Source: Streptomyces sp. BA2 (GTDB lineage Bacteria; Actinomycetota; Actinomycetes; Streptomycetales; Streptomycetaceae). From it: DNA of 64,000 bases. The translations under genes were made by a program, and so were the position numbers. Shown piece by piece: positions 49,851-58,476 of the stretch. The stretch lies in the NCBI RefSeq assembly GCF_009769735.1, contig NZ_WSRO01000002.1:8791001-8855000 (forward strand), in the 5' to 3' direction. Numbering within the stretch: position 1 is the stretch's first letter; each line of letters starts with the position of its first letter. Under the pieces are notes generated by a model. The model was given only the letters and a program-made list of their open reading frames with translations, did no database searches and was not told the origin of the DNA.

Positions 49851-50714
49851 ATGAACGGACAGAAGCGGAAGGCCGAGTTGGATGGCGTCGCCGAGACGAC
49901 GCTATGGACGTTGCACCACCGCGCTCTGGCCGCGAAGGACCCTGGCTCGGCACTGCGGGACCCCAAGGCGATCGAGGTGATCGACGCCGTCGACTACCCC
50001 TTCGAGGGACGGTTCGGGACCGGCAACTGGGGCTACGCCCAAGGAATGGCGGTACGGGCGCGCTGTTACGACCGCGAGGTGCGACGTTTCCTCAGGGACC
50101 ATCCGGACGGCACGGTCGTCTCGCTCGGGGAGGGTCTGGAGACGCAGTTCTGGCGGGTGGACAACGGCAGGGTGCGCTGGCTCGGGGTCGACCTGCCCGA
50201 GGTCGCGGCGCTGCGCCGGCGGCTGTTGCCGGACGCGCCACGCCACCGCACACTGCCCTGTTCGGCCACCGACACACGGTGGATGGACGAGGTCGATGCC
50301 TCGCGCGGGGTGCTGATCATCGCCCAGGGGATGCTGATGTATCTTCCGCGCGATGCGGTTCACCGCCTCATCGAGGGGTGCGCCGCCCGATTCCCCGGAG
50401 CGGAGCTGGTCTTCGACACCCCGCCTGCCTGGATGGCCGCCCGCACCGTACGGGGTCGGTGGAAGTACCCCGCGGGGTACCGTCCGCCGCCGATGCTCTG
50501 GGGGATGACACCGGCGGAACAGCGGAAGCTGCGCGCGGTGCACCCGAACATCTCCGCCGTGCGAGCGGTTCGCGAACCACGGGGCCGGGGCTTCCTCTGC
50601 GGGTGGGTCCTGCCCCTGGCCAACTTTCTTCCTGCGATCCGTGCGCGGAAGCCACTCTGGGTCACGCGCGTGTCGTTCGGCCTGACGAAACATCACCAAG
50701 GAGTCAACAGATGA
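49851..50714 (+). CDS. leucine-carboxyl-methyltransferase-like O-methyltransferase
   Basis: A 287-residue LCM/Tcmp-family methyltransferase. Diagnostic parts: ETTLWTLHHRALAAKDP at the start, GTVVSLGEGLETQFWRVDNG (SAM motif I of this group, with GLETQ), WLGVDLPEV (motif II) and IIAQGMLMYLP (motif IV). The family methylates carboxyl or hydroxyl groups, as in tetracenomycin biosynthesis (TcmP). ATG 49851 has no convincing ribosome site. It overlaps the following acetyltransferase gene by 4 bp. Confidence 0.85.
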   Translation: MNGQKRKAELDGVAETTLWTLHHRALAAKDPGSALRDPKAIEVIDAVDYPFEGRFGTGNWGYAQGMAVRARCYDREVRRFLRDHPDGTVVSLGEGLETQFWRVDNGRVRWLGVDLPEVAALRRRLLPDAPRHRTLPCSATDTRWMDEVDASRGVLIIAQGMLMYLPRDAVHRLIEGCAARFPGAELVFDTPPAWMAARTVRGRWKYPAGYRPPPMLWGMTPAEQRKLRAVHPNISAVRAVREPRGRGFLCGWVLPLANFLPAIRARKPLWVTRVSFGLTKHHQGVNR

Positions 50715-51394
50715 CGGATCGCCTCGAAGCCGAGCGGGAGAAGGCCCACCTGTGGCCTCCGCGAGAATCGCGGGCGCGGGTCGAAGAACGGCCGCCGCGC
50801 GCGTCGGAGCAGCGTGCGGTTCTCATCGAAGGCACCACGCTGCGACTGCGGGAGTTCCTGCCCAGCGACGTCGAGGGGGTACTCGGCATCTTCGGCGACC
50901 CCCGTACGACCCGCGAGTTCGGCATGCCGCCCTTTCGGCGCTCCGACGCCGCAGCGCTCGTCGAGCAGGCCAGGGCAGGCGCCCGGCGGACTCCTCGAAC
51001 GCACTACCGCCTTGGCGTCAGCGAGATCGCCACGGGCGAGCTGATCGGCTCGGCGAAGCTGATCGTCGAGGACCAGTCGGGCGAGGGCGGGATGGTCCGC
51101 GTCGGCTACCGCAGCGCGGAGGTGGGTCTGGCTCTGCGCGCCGACCGGGTGAGCGTCGGCCACAGCGTCGAGATCGGCTTCCTGCTCGGCATCCTGGGCT
51201 TCGACCGGCTCGGCCTGCACCGCGTCTGGTCGGGATTCATGCCGTCGAACGTCGCCGCGCAGCGGGCCATCGAGAAGGCGGGCATGGTTCGGGAGGGGCG
51301 GCTGCGCCACTACGGCCATGTGGACGGGGTGTGGCACGACATCGTTCAGTACTCGATTCTCGAGGACGACTGGAAGGCTCTGCGCGGCCGCTGA
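50711..51394 (+). CDS. RimJ/RimL-like GNAT acetyltransferase
   Basis: A 227-residue GNAT of the RimJ/RimL type. It has TLRLREFLPSDVEGVLGIFGDPRTTREF at the N-terminus of the domain, then VEIGFLLGILGFDRLGLHRVW and SNVAAQRAIEKAGMVREGRLR at the C-terminus, the signature order for N-alpha-acetyltransferases of ribosomal proteins and relatives. The ATG, with AAGGAG seven bases upstream inside the preceding gene, overlaps that stop (ATGA). The N-terminal 40 residues are extra and charged. Substrate may be a protein N-terminus or a small amine. Confidence 0.83.
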   Translation: MTDRLEAEREKAHLWPPRESRARVEERPPRASEQRAVLIEGTTLRLREFLPSDVEGVLGIFGDPRTTREFGMPPFRRSDAAALVEQARAGARRTPRTHYRLGVSEIATGELIGSAKLIVEDQSGEGGMVRVGYRSAEVGLALRADRVSVGHSVEIGFLLGILGFDRLGLHRVWSGFMPSNVAAQRAIEKAGMVREGRLRHYGHVDGVWHDIVQYSILEDDWKALRGR

Positions 51395-51546
51395 GCGAGG
51401 CTGCTGAGCGCGGGGGCAACGAGCGGCCGCCGCACGGCGTCGTCGACTGCCCGTTGACTGCGCGTTCGTACGCCGCGACGAGTTCCTCTCCCCAGCTTGT
51501 GTCCCCGTACGAACGTCAGTGATAGTCACCCTCTTAGCCTGAGGTG

Positions 51547-53217
51547 GTGATCAGTGACGTGCCGATGAACCTTCGCACCAGTCTTGCCCGTGTGCTCGAG
51601 GACTTCAGTCCTGCCTTGCTCGATCTCGTACACGGCAGCCCCGAGCTGACTGATCCGACTGAGCTGACCGACGAGGTCGGCGGGGTCGTCATCCACGACC
51701 CGGGGGACGTGGTCGCGTACCCGCCGCGCGCCATGGTGCTCGGCGTCGGCGTCTACGGGACGGCGGAGACCGCCCGGCTCATGCACGAGCTGGGCGAGCA
51801 CGGTGCGGCCGCCCTGGTGGTGCGCGGCCCGGTGGAGCGGGACGAGGCGCTGGCCGCGGCGTCGGCGGCCTCGGGGGTGGTCCTGATCAGCTTGACGCGG
51901 GGCGCCTCGTGGTCGCAGCTGACGGAGCTCCTGCGGACGCTGCTCACCGAGGGGGATGTCGGTGACGCGGGGGTTGAGTCACTCGGAGGTGTCCCTTCCG
52001 GTGATTTGTTCGCGCTGGCCAACGCCGTCGCGACGCTGCTGGACGCGCCGATCACGATCGAGGACCGTCGCCAGCGCATCCTGGCCTTCTCGGGCCGTCA
52101 GGACGAGGCGGACCAGTCGCGCGTCGCCACGATCCTGGCCCGCCAGGTGCCGGACGGATACCTGCGGATCCTGGAGAGCCGCGGAGTCTTCAGCGAGCTG
52201 TACCGCAGTGACCGCCCCGTGCACATCGCTCCGGCCACGGTCGAGGAAGGGGAGACGGCCATCCCGCGGGTGGCCGTCGCGGTGCGCGCCGGGGACGAGT
52301 TCCTGGGATCGGTGTGGGCCGCGGTCGAGGAGCCGTTGACCCCCGATCGTGAGCAAGCGTTCCAGGACGCGGCGAAGCTCGTCGCACTGCACCTGCTGCG
52401 CCACCGGGCGGGCGCCGACGCAGGGAACCGGCTCAGGGCCGACCTCGTGAGCACGGTCCTCGAGGGCGGTACGGGTGCGGTGGACGCCCTGGACCGGCTC
52501 GGCCTGGTGAACGAGCCCACGGTGGTGATGGCCATGGGCCTCGCCGGGGAGAAGGGTGATCATGCCCAGCTGACGGCGGAACGGCAGCGGCTGACCAGCG
52601 CCCTGGGCATCCACCTCAACGCGGTGCAGCCGCGGTCGGCTCTCGCGCTCCTCGGCGACGTGGCCTACGCCGTCGTTCCGGTGCCCGCGGACCCGGTGGC
52701 CGGCCGCGAACGGGCGGTGCAGATCGCCGCCAACTTCCTGGAGCGTGCCGGCAAGCGGGCGCAGGTGGTGATCGGCATCGGGTCGGTGGCGACCGACCCG
52801 TCGGCGCTGGGCCGGTCGCGCACCAGGGCGGACCGCGCGCTGCGTGTCCTGATGAGTGACCTGGGCAGCAGGCGGGTGGCCTCGATCGGCGACGTATACA
52901 TCGACGCGCTGCTCCTGGACCTGCGCGACCTGGCCGCGGTGCAGGGGGATGAGCTGCTCAGCCCGGTGGCCCGCCTTGTGGAGTACGACACCAGGCATCG
53001 CTCGCACCTGGTCGAGACGCTGCGCGCGTGGCTGGACGCGTTCGGCGACATCATCGCCGCGTCGGCGAACGTCTTCGTCCACCCCAATACCTTCCGCTAC
53101 CGCATCCGCCGGGTCGCCGAGGTGGCCCAGGTCGACCTCCAGGAACCCTCGGTGCGTTTCGCCCTCATGCTGCAGCTGCGGTTGATGCCTCCTGCGGGCA
53201 CGGTCACGCAGGAGTGA
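51547..53217 (+). CDS. PucR-family transcriptional regulator
   Basis: A 556-residue CdaR/PucR regulator: N-terminal PucR (purine-catabolism regulator type) ligand domain (about 15-130), a GAF/GGDEF-like middle, and the C-terminal HTH_30 (ETLRAWLDAFGDIIAASANVFVHPNTFRYRIRRVAEV). TAGCCT at 51535-51540 could be a -10 box for a leaderless mRNA starting at the second GTG (51547); ATG 51565 is another candidate. It is convergent with the D-amino-acid operon, which makes it the best local candidate regulator of that operon, by proximity only. Confidence 0.87.
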   Translation: MISDVPMNLRTSLARVLEDFSPALLDLVHGSPELTDPTELTDEVGGVVIHDPGDVVAYPPRAMVLGVGVYGTAETARLMHELGEHGAAALVVRGPVERDEALAAASAASGVVLISLTRGASWSQLTELLRTLLTEGDVGDAGVESLGGVPSGDLFALANAVATLLDAPITIEDRRQRILAFSGRQDEADQSRVATILARQVPDGYLRILESRGVFSELYRSDRPVHIAPATVEEGETAIPRVAVAVRAGDEFLGSVWAAVEEPLTPDREQAFQDAAKLVALHLLRHRAGADAGNRLRADLVSTVLEGGTGAVDALDRLGLVNEPTVVMAMGLAGEKGDHAQLTAERQRLTSALGIHLNAVQPRSALALLGDVAYAVVPVPADPVAGRERAVQIAANFLERAGKRAQVVIGIGSVATDPSALGRSRTRADRALRVLMSDLGSRRVASIGDVYIDALLLDLRDLAAVQGDELLSPVARLVEYDTRHRSHLVETLRAWLDAFGDIIAASANVFVHPNTFRYRIRRVAEVAQVDLQEPSVRFALMLQLRLMPPAGTVTQE

Positions 53218-53242
53218 GACGGGTCAGAGCCTGACGCCCGGC

Positions 53243-54343
53243 CTACAGCTGGATCCACTCCTTGGCCGTGGTCACCCGATCCAGGATCTCGTCGACCGGC
53301 TCGACACCGAGCCCCGGCCCGGTGGGGACGTCGAGATGACCGTCGGTGAGTTCGAAGGGCTCGGTGACGTCCGTGGCGAAGTAACGGCTCGAACCGGAAG
53401 TGTCGCCGGGCAGGGTGAAGCCGGGCAGTGCGGCCAGGGCTACGTTGGCGGCGCGGCCGATTCCGGTTTCCAGCATGCCTCCGCACCACACGGGGACGCC
53501 GTGGGCCACGCACAGGTCATGGATGGCCTTGGCTTCCAGGTAGCCGCCGACCCGGCCCGGCTTGATGTTGATGATCGAGCCGGCGCCCAGGGTGATGGCC
53601 GCGGCGGCGTCCTCGGCGGACTCGATGGACTCGTCCAGGCACACGGGCGTACGCAGCTGCTTGGCGAGCGCGGCGTGCTGGACCAGGTCGTCGTCGGCCA
53701 GTGGCTGCTCGATGAGCAGGAGGTCGAAGGCGTCGAGCTTGGCGAGCTGACGAGCGTCGGCCAGGGTGTAGGCGGCATTGGCGTCCACCTGGAGCAGCAG
53801 GTCGTCGCCGAACCGCTCCCGCACCGCGCGGACCGGTGCGATGTCCCAGCCCGGCTCGATCTTGAGCTTGATGCGTACGTAGCCTTCGTCGATGAAACCG
53901 CCGACCGCGTCGAGGAGTTCGGGCACCGAGTCCATGATGCCGACCGAGACACCGCACGGAACGCGCTCGCGCTCGGCACCGAGGAAGGAGCCGAAGGACT
54001 GGCCGGCTGCGCGCAGTTGGGCGTCGAGTACGGCGGTCTCCAGCGCCGCCTTGGCCATCTTGTGGCCCTTGAACGGCTTCATGGCGCGCTTGACCGCGTG
54101 AGCGTCCGCCACGGCGGGCAGCGCCGGGATCAGGAAGCGGCGCAGCACGTCGGCCGCCCCGTCGACGTATTCGGAGCAGTAGCGCGGTTCGGACATGGCG
54201 ACGCACTCGCCCCAGCCCTCGCTGTCGGGCGTGACCACGCGGACGAGCAGGACGTCGCGTGCGGTCTCGACGCCGAAAGAAGTCCGGAACGGTGCCCGCA
54301 GGGGCATCGCGATCCGGCGCAGTTCAATTCCGTTGATCTTCAT
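53243..54343 (-). CDS. N-succinylamino acid racemase/o-succinylbenzoate synthase (enolase superfamily)
   Basis: A 366-residue muconate-lactonizing subgroup enzyme of the OSBS/NSAR type. Catalytic K159 and K161 (RIKLKI) and K261 (IKPG), metal ligands D187 (VDAN), E212 (IEQP) and D237 (LDES) are all present. EGWGECVA and EPRYCSEY near the N-terminus are the menC type 2/NSAR signature. ATG 54343 has AGGAG nine bases upstream. Streptomyces makes menaquinone by the futalosine route, so OSBS activity is not needed; the neighbours (acyltransferase, M20 hydrolase, dipeptidase) point to racemisation of N-succinyl amino acids. Fourth gene of its operon, 32 bp after the acetyltransferase. Confidence 0.85.
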   Translation of the reverse strand: MKINGIELRRIAMPLRAPFRTSFGVETARDVLLVRVVTPDSEGWGECVAMSEPRYCSEYVDGAADVLRRFLIPALPAVADAHAVKRAMKPFKGHKMAKAALETAVLDAQLRAAGQSFGSFLGAERERVPCGVSVGIMDSVPELLDAVGGFIDEGYVRIKLKIEPGWDIAPVRAVRERFGDDLLLQVDANAAYTLADARQLAKLDAFDLLLIEQPLADDDLVQHAALAKQLRTPVCLDESIESAEDAAAAITLGAGSIINIKPGRVGGYLEAKAIHDLCVAHGVPVWCGGMLETGIGRAANVALAALPGFTLPGDTSGSSRYFATDVTEPFELTDGHLDVPTGPGLGVEPVDEILDRVTTAKEWIQL

Positions 54344-54375
54344 GCTGCTTGGCTCCTGGGGGAGGGTTTTGGGGG

Positions 54376-55194
54376 TCACGCGGAGGCGGCGCGCGTGATG
54401 ACGTAGGAACTCCGGTCGTGGAAGCCGGTGACGCGGGCGCCATCGGCGAGGAGACCGCCGAGCACTTCGCGCATCGCAAGGCGCCACGCCTTGGCCGCGC
54501 CCGGGTCGGTGCGCCGCAGCCCCTCGATGTCCGGCGGAACCTCGACCAGCAGGGTGGCGGCGTCACCGCGGCCGACGGCCGGCAGGCCGTCGCGCACGGA
54601 CAGCGCGATCGCGGCGCCGTCGGGGACCGCCACGGGTACGGGGCGTGACGCCGCGGCGGCGACGGCCGCAGCATCGTTCAACCCCCAGGCGATGAGCGCC
54701 CGGTCGGTGTCGTCGCCGCCGTTGATCACGTCATCCATGGCCCCGTAGAAGCTGGGGAGGTACTCCACAGGGCGTCCGCCCAGCTTGGTCAGGTTGAAGT
54801 AGGCGTTGCGCCGCACCAGAGGGTCGTAGGTCCACGTGATCCGCCGCAGCCCGCGGGCCAGGGCCCACTGGCGCTGGTGGAGCTTGAGGGCCAGGCCCGC
54901 TCGCCGGCCGGGCAGCGCGCCGGTGACGTGCGAGTGCAGGGCCTCTCCGGCCGGGGCCGCGAAGAAGGCGACGGACGCGCCGACGAGTTGACCGTCTTCG
55001 AAGGCCCCGGCGACGTAGTTGCCCGCGTGGGAGAGCGCACGCATCTGCTCGACGCCCATGGGGGAGGCGCCGGGGGAGCTGCCCCAGATCTTCTCGAACA
55101 GAGCGTTCGCGCCCTCCAGTTCGCTCAGGTCGTGCAGCTCCTGTACGGCGAGGCCGTGCGGTGTGGTCGGTTCCTGTACGTCGAGGGTGCTCAC
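54376..55194 (-). CDS. GNAT-type N-acyltransferase, probable D-amino acid N-succinyltransferase
   Basis: A 272-residue member of the long GNAT group COG3375. Motif A region: HVTGALPGRRAGLALKLHQRQWALARG (R-R-A-G-L-A acyl-CoA loop). Motif B: ITWTYDPLVRRNAYFNLTKLG, characteristic of this group. The C-terminal half is a second, degenerate domain. In Geobacillus, the gene beside NSAR encodes a succinyl-CoA:D-amino acid N-succinyltransferase of this kind; the same neighbourhood here supports the same reaction. It overlaps the M20 gene by 4 bp. Confidence 0.75.
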   Translation of the reverse strand: MSTLDVQEPTTPHGLAVQELHDLSELEGANALFEKIWGSSPGASPMGVEQMRALSHAGNYVAGAFEDGQLVGASVAFFAAPAGEALHSHVTGALPGRRAGLALKLHQRQWALARGLRRITWTYDPLVRRNAYFNLTKLGGRPVEYLPSFYGAMDDVINGGDDTDRALIAWGLNDAAAVAAAASRPVPVAVPDGAAIALSVRDGLPAVGRGDAATLLVEVPPDIEGLRRTDPGAAKAWRLAMREVLGGLLADGARVTGFHDRSSYVITRAASA

Positions 55195-56327
55195 CGGGCG
55201 GCCTCCTCGACGAGGGCGGCGAGCAGCCGGGCGCGCGGGACCATCTCGGCGACGACCAGGTGTTCGTGATCGGCGTGCGCCCCGCCGCCGACAGCACCCA
55301 GGCCGTCGAGGGTGGGGCAGCCGAGCCCGGCGGTGAAGTTCCCGTCGGATGCTCCGCCGACCGCCGCCGAGGACAACGGGCCCAGGCCGAGCTGCACGGC
55401 GAGGCGCTGGGCCCGCTCGAACAGGCCGGCCGAGGAAGTCGCTTCCAGCGGGGGCCTGTTGGGGCCGCCCCGTACGACGATGCGCGCTCCCGGCACGGTG
55501 GGCTTCAGCGCACGCATCGCCCCGTCCACCCGCTCCTGCGCGCTGAGCGTCGGGACGCGGACGTCCACCGAGACGCGCGCCTCCGCAGGCACCGTATTGG
55601 TCGTCGTACCGGCACTGACCACCGTGGGGACCACAGTGGTGCGCCAGTCCTGCGGGGCGCCGATGTTGGTCTCATCGGCCAGCGCGTCGAGGGCGAGGGT
55701 CAGATGCGCGGCCTCCACCGCCGCGTTGATGCCCTTCTCCGGTTCCAGGCCGGAGTGGGCCGCCTTGCCGTGCACCACCAACTCGTAGGCGGAGGTGCCC
55801 TTGCGGGCCGTCTTCAGAGCGCCGCCGTCCGCCGACGCCTCCAGGACGAAGGTCGCAGCGCACTGCCGCGCCGCCTCCTCGATCAGCGGCCGCGACGCGT
55901 CCGAACCGACCTCCTCGTCGCCCGTCACCAGGACACAGACCCCCTCCAGGGAGGGCAGCGAGGCCAGGGCGTGGAACATCTGCACAAGACCGGCCTTCAT
56001 GTCGAAGATCCCTGGGCCGCGCGCGATGCCGTCGGTCACCGACCATGGGTGAGTGGCCAGCGAGCCCAGCGGCCACACCGTGTCGTGATGCCCGAGCAGC
56101 AGCACCCGGGGCGTGCCGAACGACCATCGCAGGTGCGTGACGCCGTCGACGACGATGCGTTCGGGCGGGGCGCCCAGGTGACGGGTTCCCTGCGCGGCCA
56201 CGACGTCGGCGCTGCGCGCCACCGCGTCCAGGTCGGAGGAGAAGGACTCGCAGACCACCAGTTCTTCGAGGTCCGCGAGCATCGCGGGAAGGCTGGGCGT
56301 CGGCCGCCCGGGTGTCGTGCCGCTCAT
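55191..56327 (-). CDS. M20 family metallopeptidase, probable N-succinyl-L-amino acid desuccinylase
   Basis: A 378-residue M20/ArgE-type zinc hydrolase. Zinc-site residues: H80/H81 in LGHHDTVW (D82 supports), D109 in FDMKAG, E138-E139 in TGDEEVGS (general base and ligand), and the terminal HADHEH. The lid domain starts at GKAAHSGLEPEKG. It overlaps both neighbours by 4 bp (ATGA), so translation is coupled. In the NSAR pathway this activity hydrolyses N-succinyl-L-amino acids to free L-amino acids and succinate. A carboxypeptidase (CPG2-like) role is the alternative. Confidence 0.83.
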   Translation of the reverse strand: MSGTTPGRPTPSLPAMLADLEELVVCESFSSDLDAVARSADVVAAQGTRHLGAPPERIVVDGVTHLRWSFGTPRVLLLGHHDTVWPLGSLATHPWSVTDGIARGPGIFDMKAGLVQMFHALASLPSLEGVCVLVTGDEEVGSDASRPLIEEAARQCAATFVLEASADGGALKTARKGTSAYELVVHGKAAHSGLEPEKGINAAVEAAHLTLALDALADETNIGAPQDWRTTVVPTVVSAGTTTNTVPAEARVSVDVRVPTLSAQERVDGAMRALKPTVPGARIVVRGGPNRPPLEATSSAGLFERAQRLAVQLGLGPLSSAAVGGASDGNFTAGLGCPTLDGLGAVGGGAHADHEHLVVAEMVPRARLLAALVEEAAR

Positions 56328-57361
56328 CGGGTCCTCCCCAACTGCTCGCGGAAGAGGCGCTGCACGTTGCCGCCCAGGACCGCGCGGATGGTCGTCTCGT
56401 CAAGGCCCCGCTCGGCCATGGCCTCGGTGAGTGCGGGGAGCTCCGTCGGCCCGTCGAGGCCGGGGAGCGAGGCGTCGAGGGCGACGCCGGTGTCGTCGCC
56501 GCCGTCGCAGCACGGCGGGGTGATGTCCGCGGCGACCTCCCGCAGGAAGTCCGGGCCGATGCCGACATGCTCGACGCCGACCAGCTCGATGACGTACTCG
56601 ATGTGGTCGACGACCCGGTCGATGGTCTGCCGCTCACCTTCCGCGGCCAGGAAGTCGGGGACGAAGTTGACGCAGACGACGCCGCCGGTGGCCGCCACGC
56701 CGCGGATCTGCTCGTCGGTCAGATTGCGGTGGTGATCGCACAGCGCGCGTACCGCGGAGTGCGAGGCGATCAGCGACCGGGAGGAGAGCTCAAACACGTG
56801 CGCCACACCTGCCGCCCCCAGATGGGAGATGTCGAACACGATGCCCAGGCGCTCCAGCTCACGCAGCGCCTCGACACCGTCGCGGGTGAGTCTGGACCCC
56901 GTGGAGTCCTCTCCGCTGCCGTCCCCGAGCGCGGACTGCCCCCAGTGGGCGATGGAGACCATTCGTACGCCGAGACGGTGCAGCGTCCGGAACAACTCCA
57001 CATCCGCGTCCACACCGGGCGCGCTCTCCAAGGCGAGCACCAGGGCGATCCGGTCAGCCGCCAGGGCGGCGTCGATGTCCTCGCCGTCCAGACACAGGCG
57101 TACCTGATCGGGGTTCCCCTCGGCGATGGCGTGCGCGCACTTGATCATCCGCAGGGTGCGGCGCAGGGCGCCTTCGGGCCGGAACTGGTCGTCCACGAAC
57201 ACCGGCAGGACCTGTATGTTCACCTCGCCGTCGCGCAGCTGCGGAAGCCAGCGCTCGCGGAAGAACTCCGCCCATCGGTGCGGTGGGCGCTCGACCACCG
57301 ACATGAGCAGGTCGTTGTGCGTGTCGGCGACGACCGTTCGGCTGTGCAGATCTTCGGTCAC
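56324..57361 (-). CDS. M19 membrane-dipeptidase-type (renal dipeptidase-like) hydrolase
   Basis: A 345-residue M19 peptidase with the binuclear zinc TIM barrel. H15 and D17 in ADTHNDLL, the bridging glutamate in ALESAPG, SIAHWG and DISHLGAAG and SHSAVRALCDHHRNLTDEQI are the family motifs. The start was moved to the GTG at 57361, whose ribosome site GAGGAGG lies about seven bases upstream; the frame to 57388 would begin before that site. First gene of the four-gene operon. M19 enzymes accept dipeptides with a D-residue at the C-terminal position, so it would feed D-amino acids to the pathway. Confidence 0.87.
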   Translation of the reverse strand: MTEDLHSRTVVADTHNDLLMSVVERPPHRWAEFFRERWLPQLRDGEVNIQVLPVFVDDQFRPEGALRRTLRMIKCAHAIAEGNPDQVRLCLDGEDIDAALAADRIALVLALESAPGVDADVELFRTLHRLGVRMVSIAHWGQSALGDGSGEDSTGSRLTRDGVEALRELERLGIVFDISHLGAAGVAHVFELSSRSLIASHSAVRALCDHHRNLTDEQIRGVAATGGVVCVNFVPDFLAAEGERQTIDRVVDHIEYVIELVGVEHVGIGPDFLREVAADITPPCCDGGDDTGVALDASLPGLDGPTELPALTEAMAERGLDETTIRAVLGGNVQRLFREQLGRTR

Positions 57362-57544
57362 CTTCGACTCCTCCTCAGATACATGCACGCGACGCTAAGC
57401 GACTCCGAAGGCGCAAAGTTCGTCGAGAAGCCCCAACATCACCACTGCTCTCCGTCTTGCCGCACAACTCGCACGACACCCATCGCCCAGGGCACCGAAC
57501 CCGTGCCGGCCTGGGATCCCGCCACATGTCAGCCGGGCCCCGCC

Positions 57545-58447
57545 TCAGCCCTCGTAACCGATTGCCTTGCTGTTGCGCCGGAAGCCCGACCAGACAGGTG
57601 CCGAACACGCGCCGCAGTCGGCGCCGAAGAACTCGCCGCGCGCCTCTTGATCGCTCATCAGGAAGTAGCGGAACCACGCCGTGATCGGGCCCCGGAACCC
57701 GCCTCCGTCCCCTGCGGGGGTCACGTGTGATGCCCCCGCCAACTCACCGTAGACGGCGGGGACATGGTCGGCGTTCTCGTAGCGGGGAATCACCAGGAGC
57801 TCGGGGATCACCACGAGATCGTGCTCGCCGCCGAGGATGAACATGGGGCCCTTGAGGTCGCCGATTCTGCCCTGGGGGCCCGGCTCGACGGGGACGGTCA
57901 CGTCGACGCGCGGGTCGGCACCGGCGTTGATCGCTCCGCCGCCGCCCTGCGAGTGCCCCGACGCGCCGACCTCTTCCAGGTCGACCTTGCCGTAGTAGGG
58001 GCTTTGGGGGTCCGCGTCGGCCTTCTTCACCACGTCGAGACCGTTGAGCATCGCGGTGCCGGAGCCCGACTGCGTGGTGTTCGCGGCGACCACGATGAAC
58101 CCGTGGGAGGCGAGGTGCTTCAGGAGTCCGTCGTAGATGACCGGGGTCACGAACGAGCCGTTGCCCCAGATGATCACCGGGTGTTCCGAGCAGCCCTTGC
58201 TGCCGAGTTCGGTGGGGCGCAGGATGGTGTGACTCAGCCCGGCGCGTTCCTTGGTCACGGCGAAGGGGCCGTCGTCGGCCCAGCGGCCGCCGACCGACGG
58301 GCACCTGTCGGCCGTGCGGGCGGCCGTTCCCTGGCCGCCGCTGTCGTGCGGCTGCGCGAGTCCTTGGCCCGTGAGCACGGACGCCGACAGCGCGAGCGAT
58401 GTGGCCAGTACGGCGGCGGACCGCCGCACCCTCTGCTTCCTCGGCAT
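57545..58447 (-). CDS. secreted alpha/beta hydrolase (PET hydrolase-like/dienelactone hydrolase fold)
   Basis: A 300-residue exported hydrolase. Signal peptide 1-32. The nucleophile elbow is ASGHSQGGGGA, the acid in GGEHD, and the histidine in AGASHVTPAG, giving a full Ser-Asp-His triad. IIWGNGSFVTP and HGFIVVAANTTQSG are typical of the large bacterial cutinase/chlorophyllase-like group. ATG 58447 follows AGGAG by seven bases. Cysteine pair near the C-terminus (CGAC). It follows the SGNH gene by 29 bp, same strand. Likely an esterase; the substrate is not known. Confidence 0.83.
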   Translation of the reverse strand: MPRKQRVRRSAAVLATSLALSASVLTGQGLAQPHDSGGQGTAARTADRCPSVGGRWADDGPFAVTKERAGLSHTILRPTELGSKGCSEHPVIIWGNGSFVTPVIYDGLLKHLASHGFIVVAANTTQSGSGTAMLNGLDVVKKADADPQSPYYGKVDLEEVGASGHSQGGGGAINAGADPRVDVTVPVEPGPQGRIGDLKGPMFILGGEHDLVVIPELLVIPRYENADHVPAVYGELAGASHVTPAGDGGGFRGPITAWFRYFLMSDQEARGEFFGADCGACSAPVWSGFRRNSKAIGYEG

Positions 58448-58476
58448 GGGGATCTCCTGTCCTGGGGTGCCGGCCG

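Noticed and set aside
53243..54343. Menaquinone pathway menC call
   Set aside because: No other men genes nearby, and streptomycetes make menaquinone by the futalosine pathway; the neighbours favour an N-succinylamino acid racemase.
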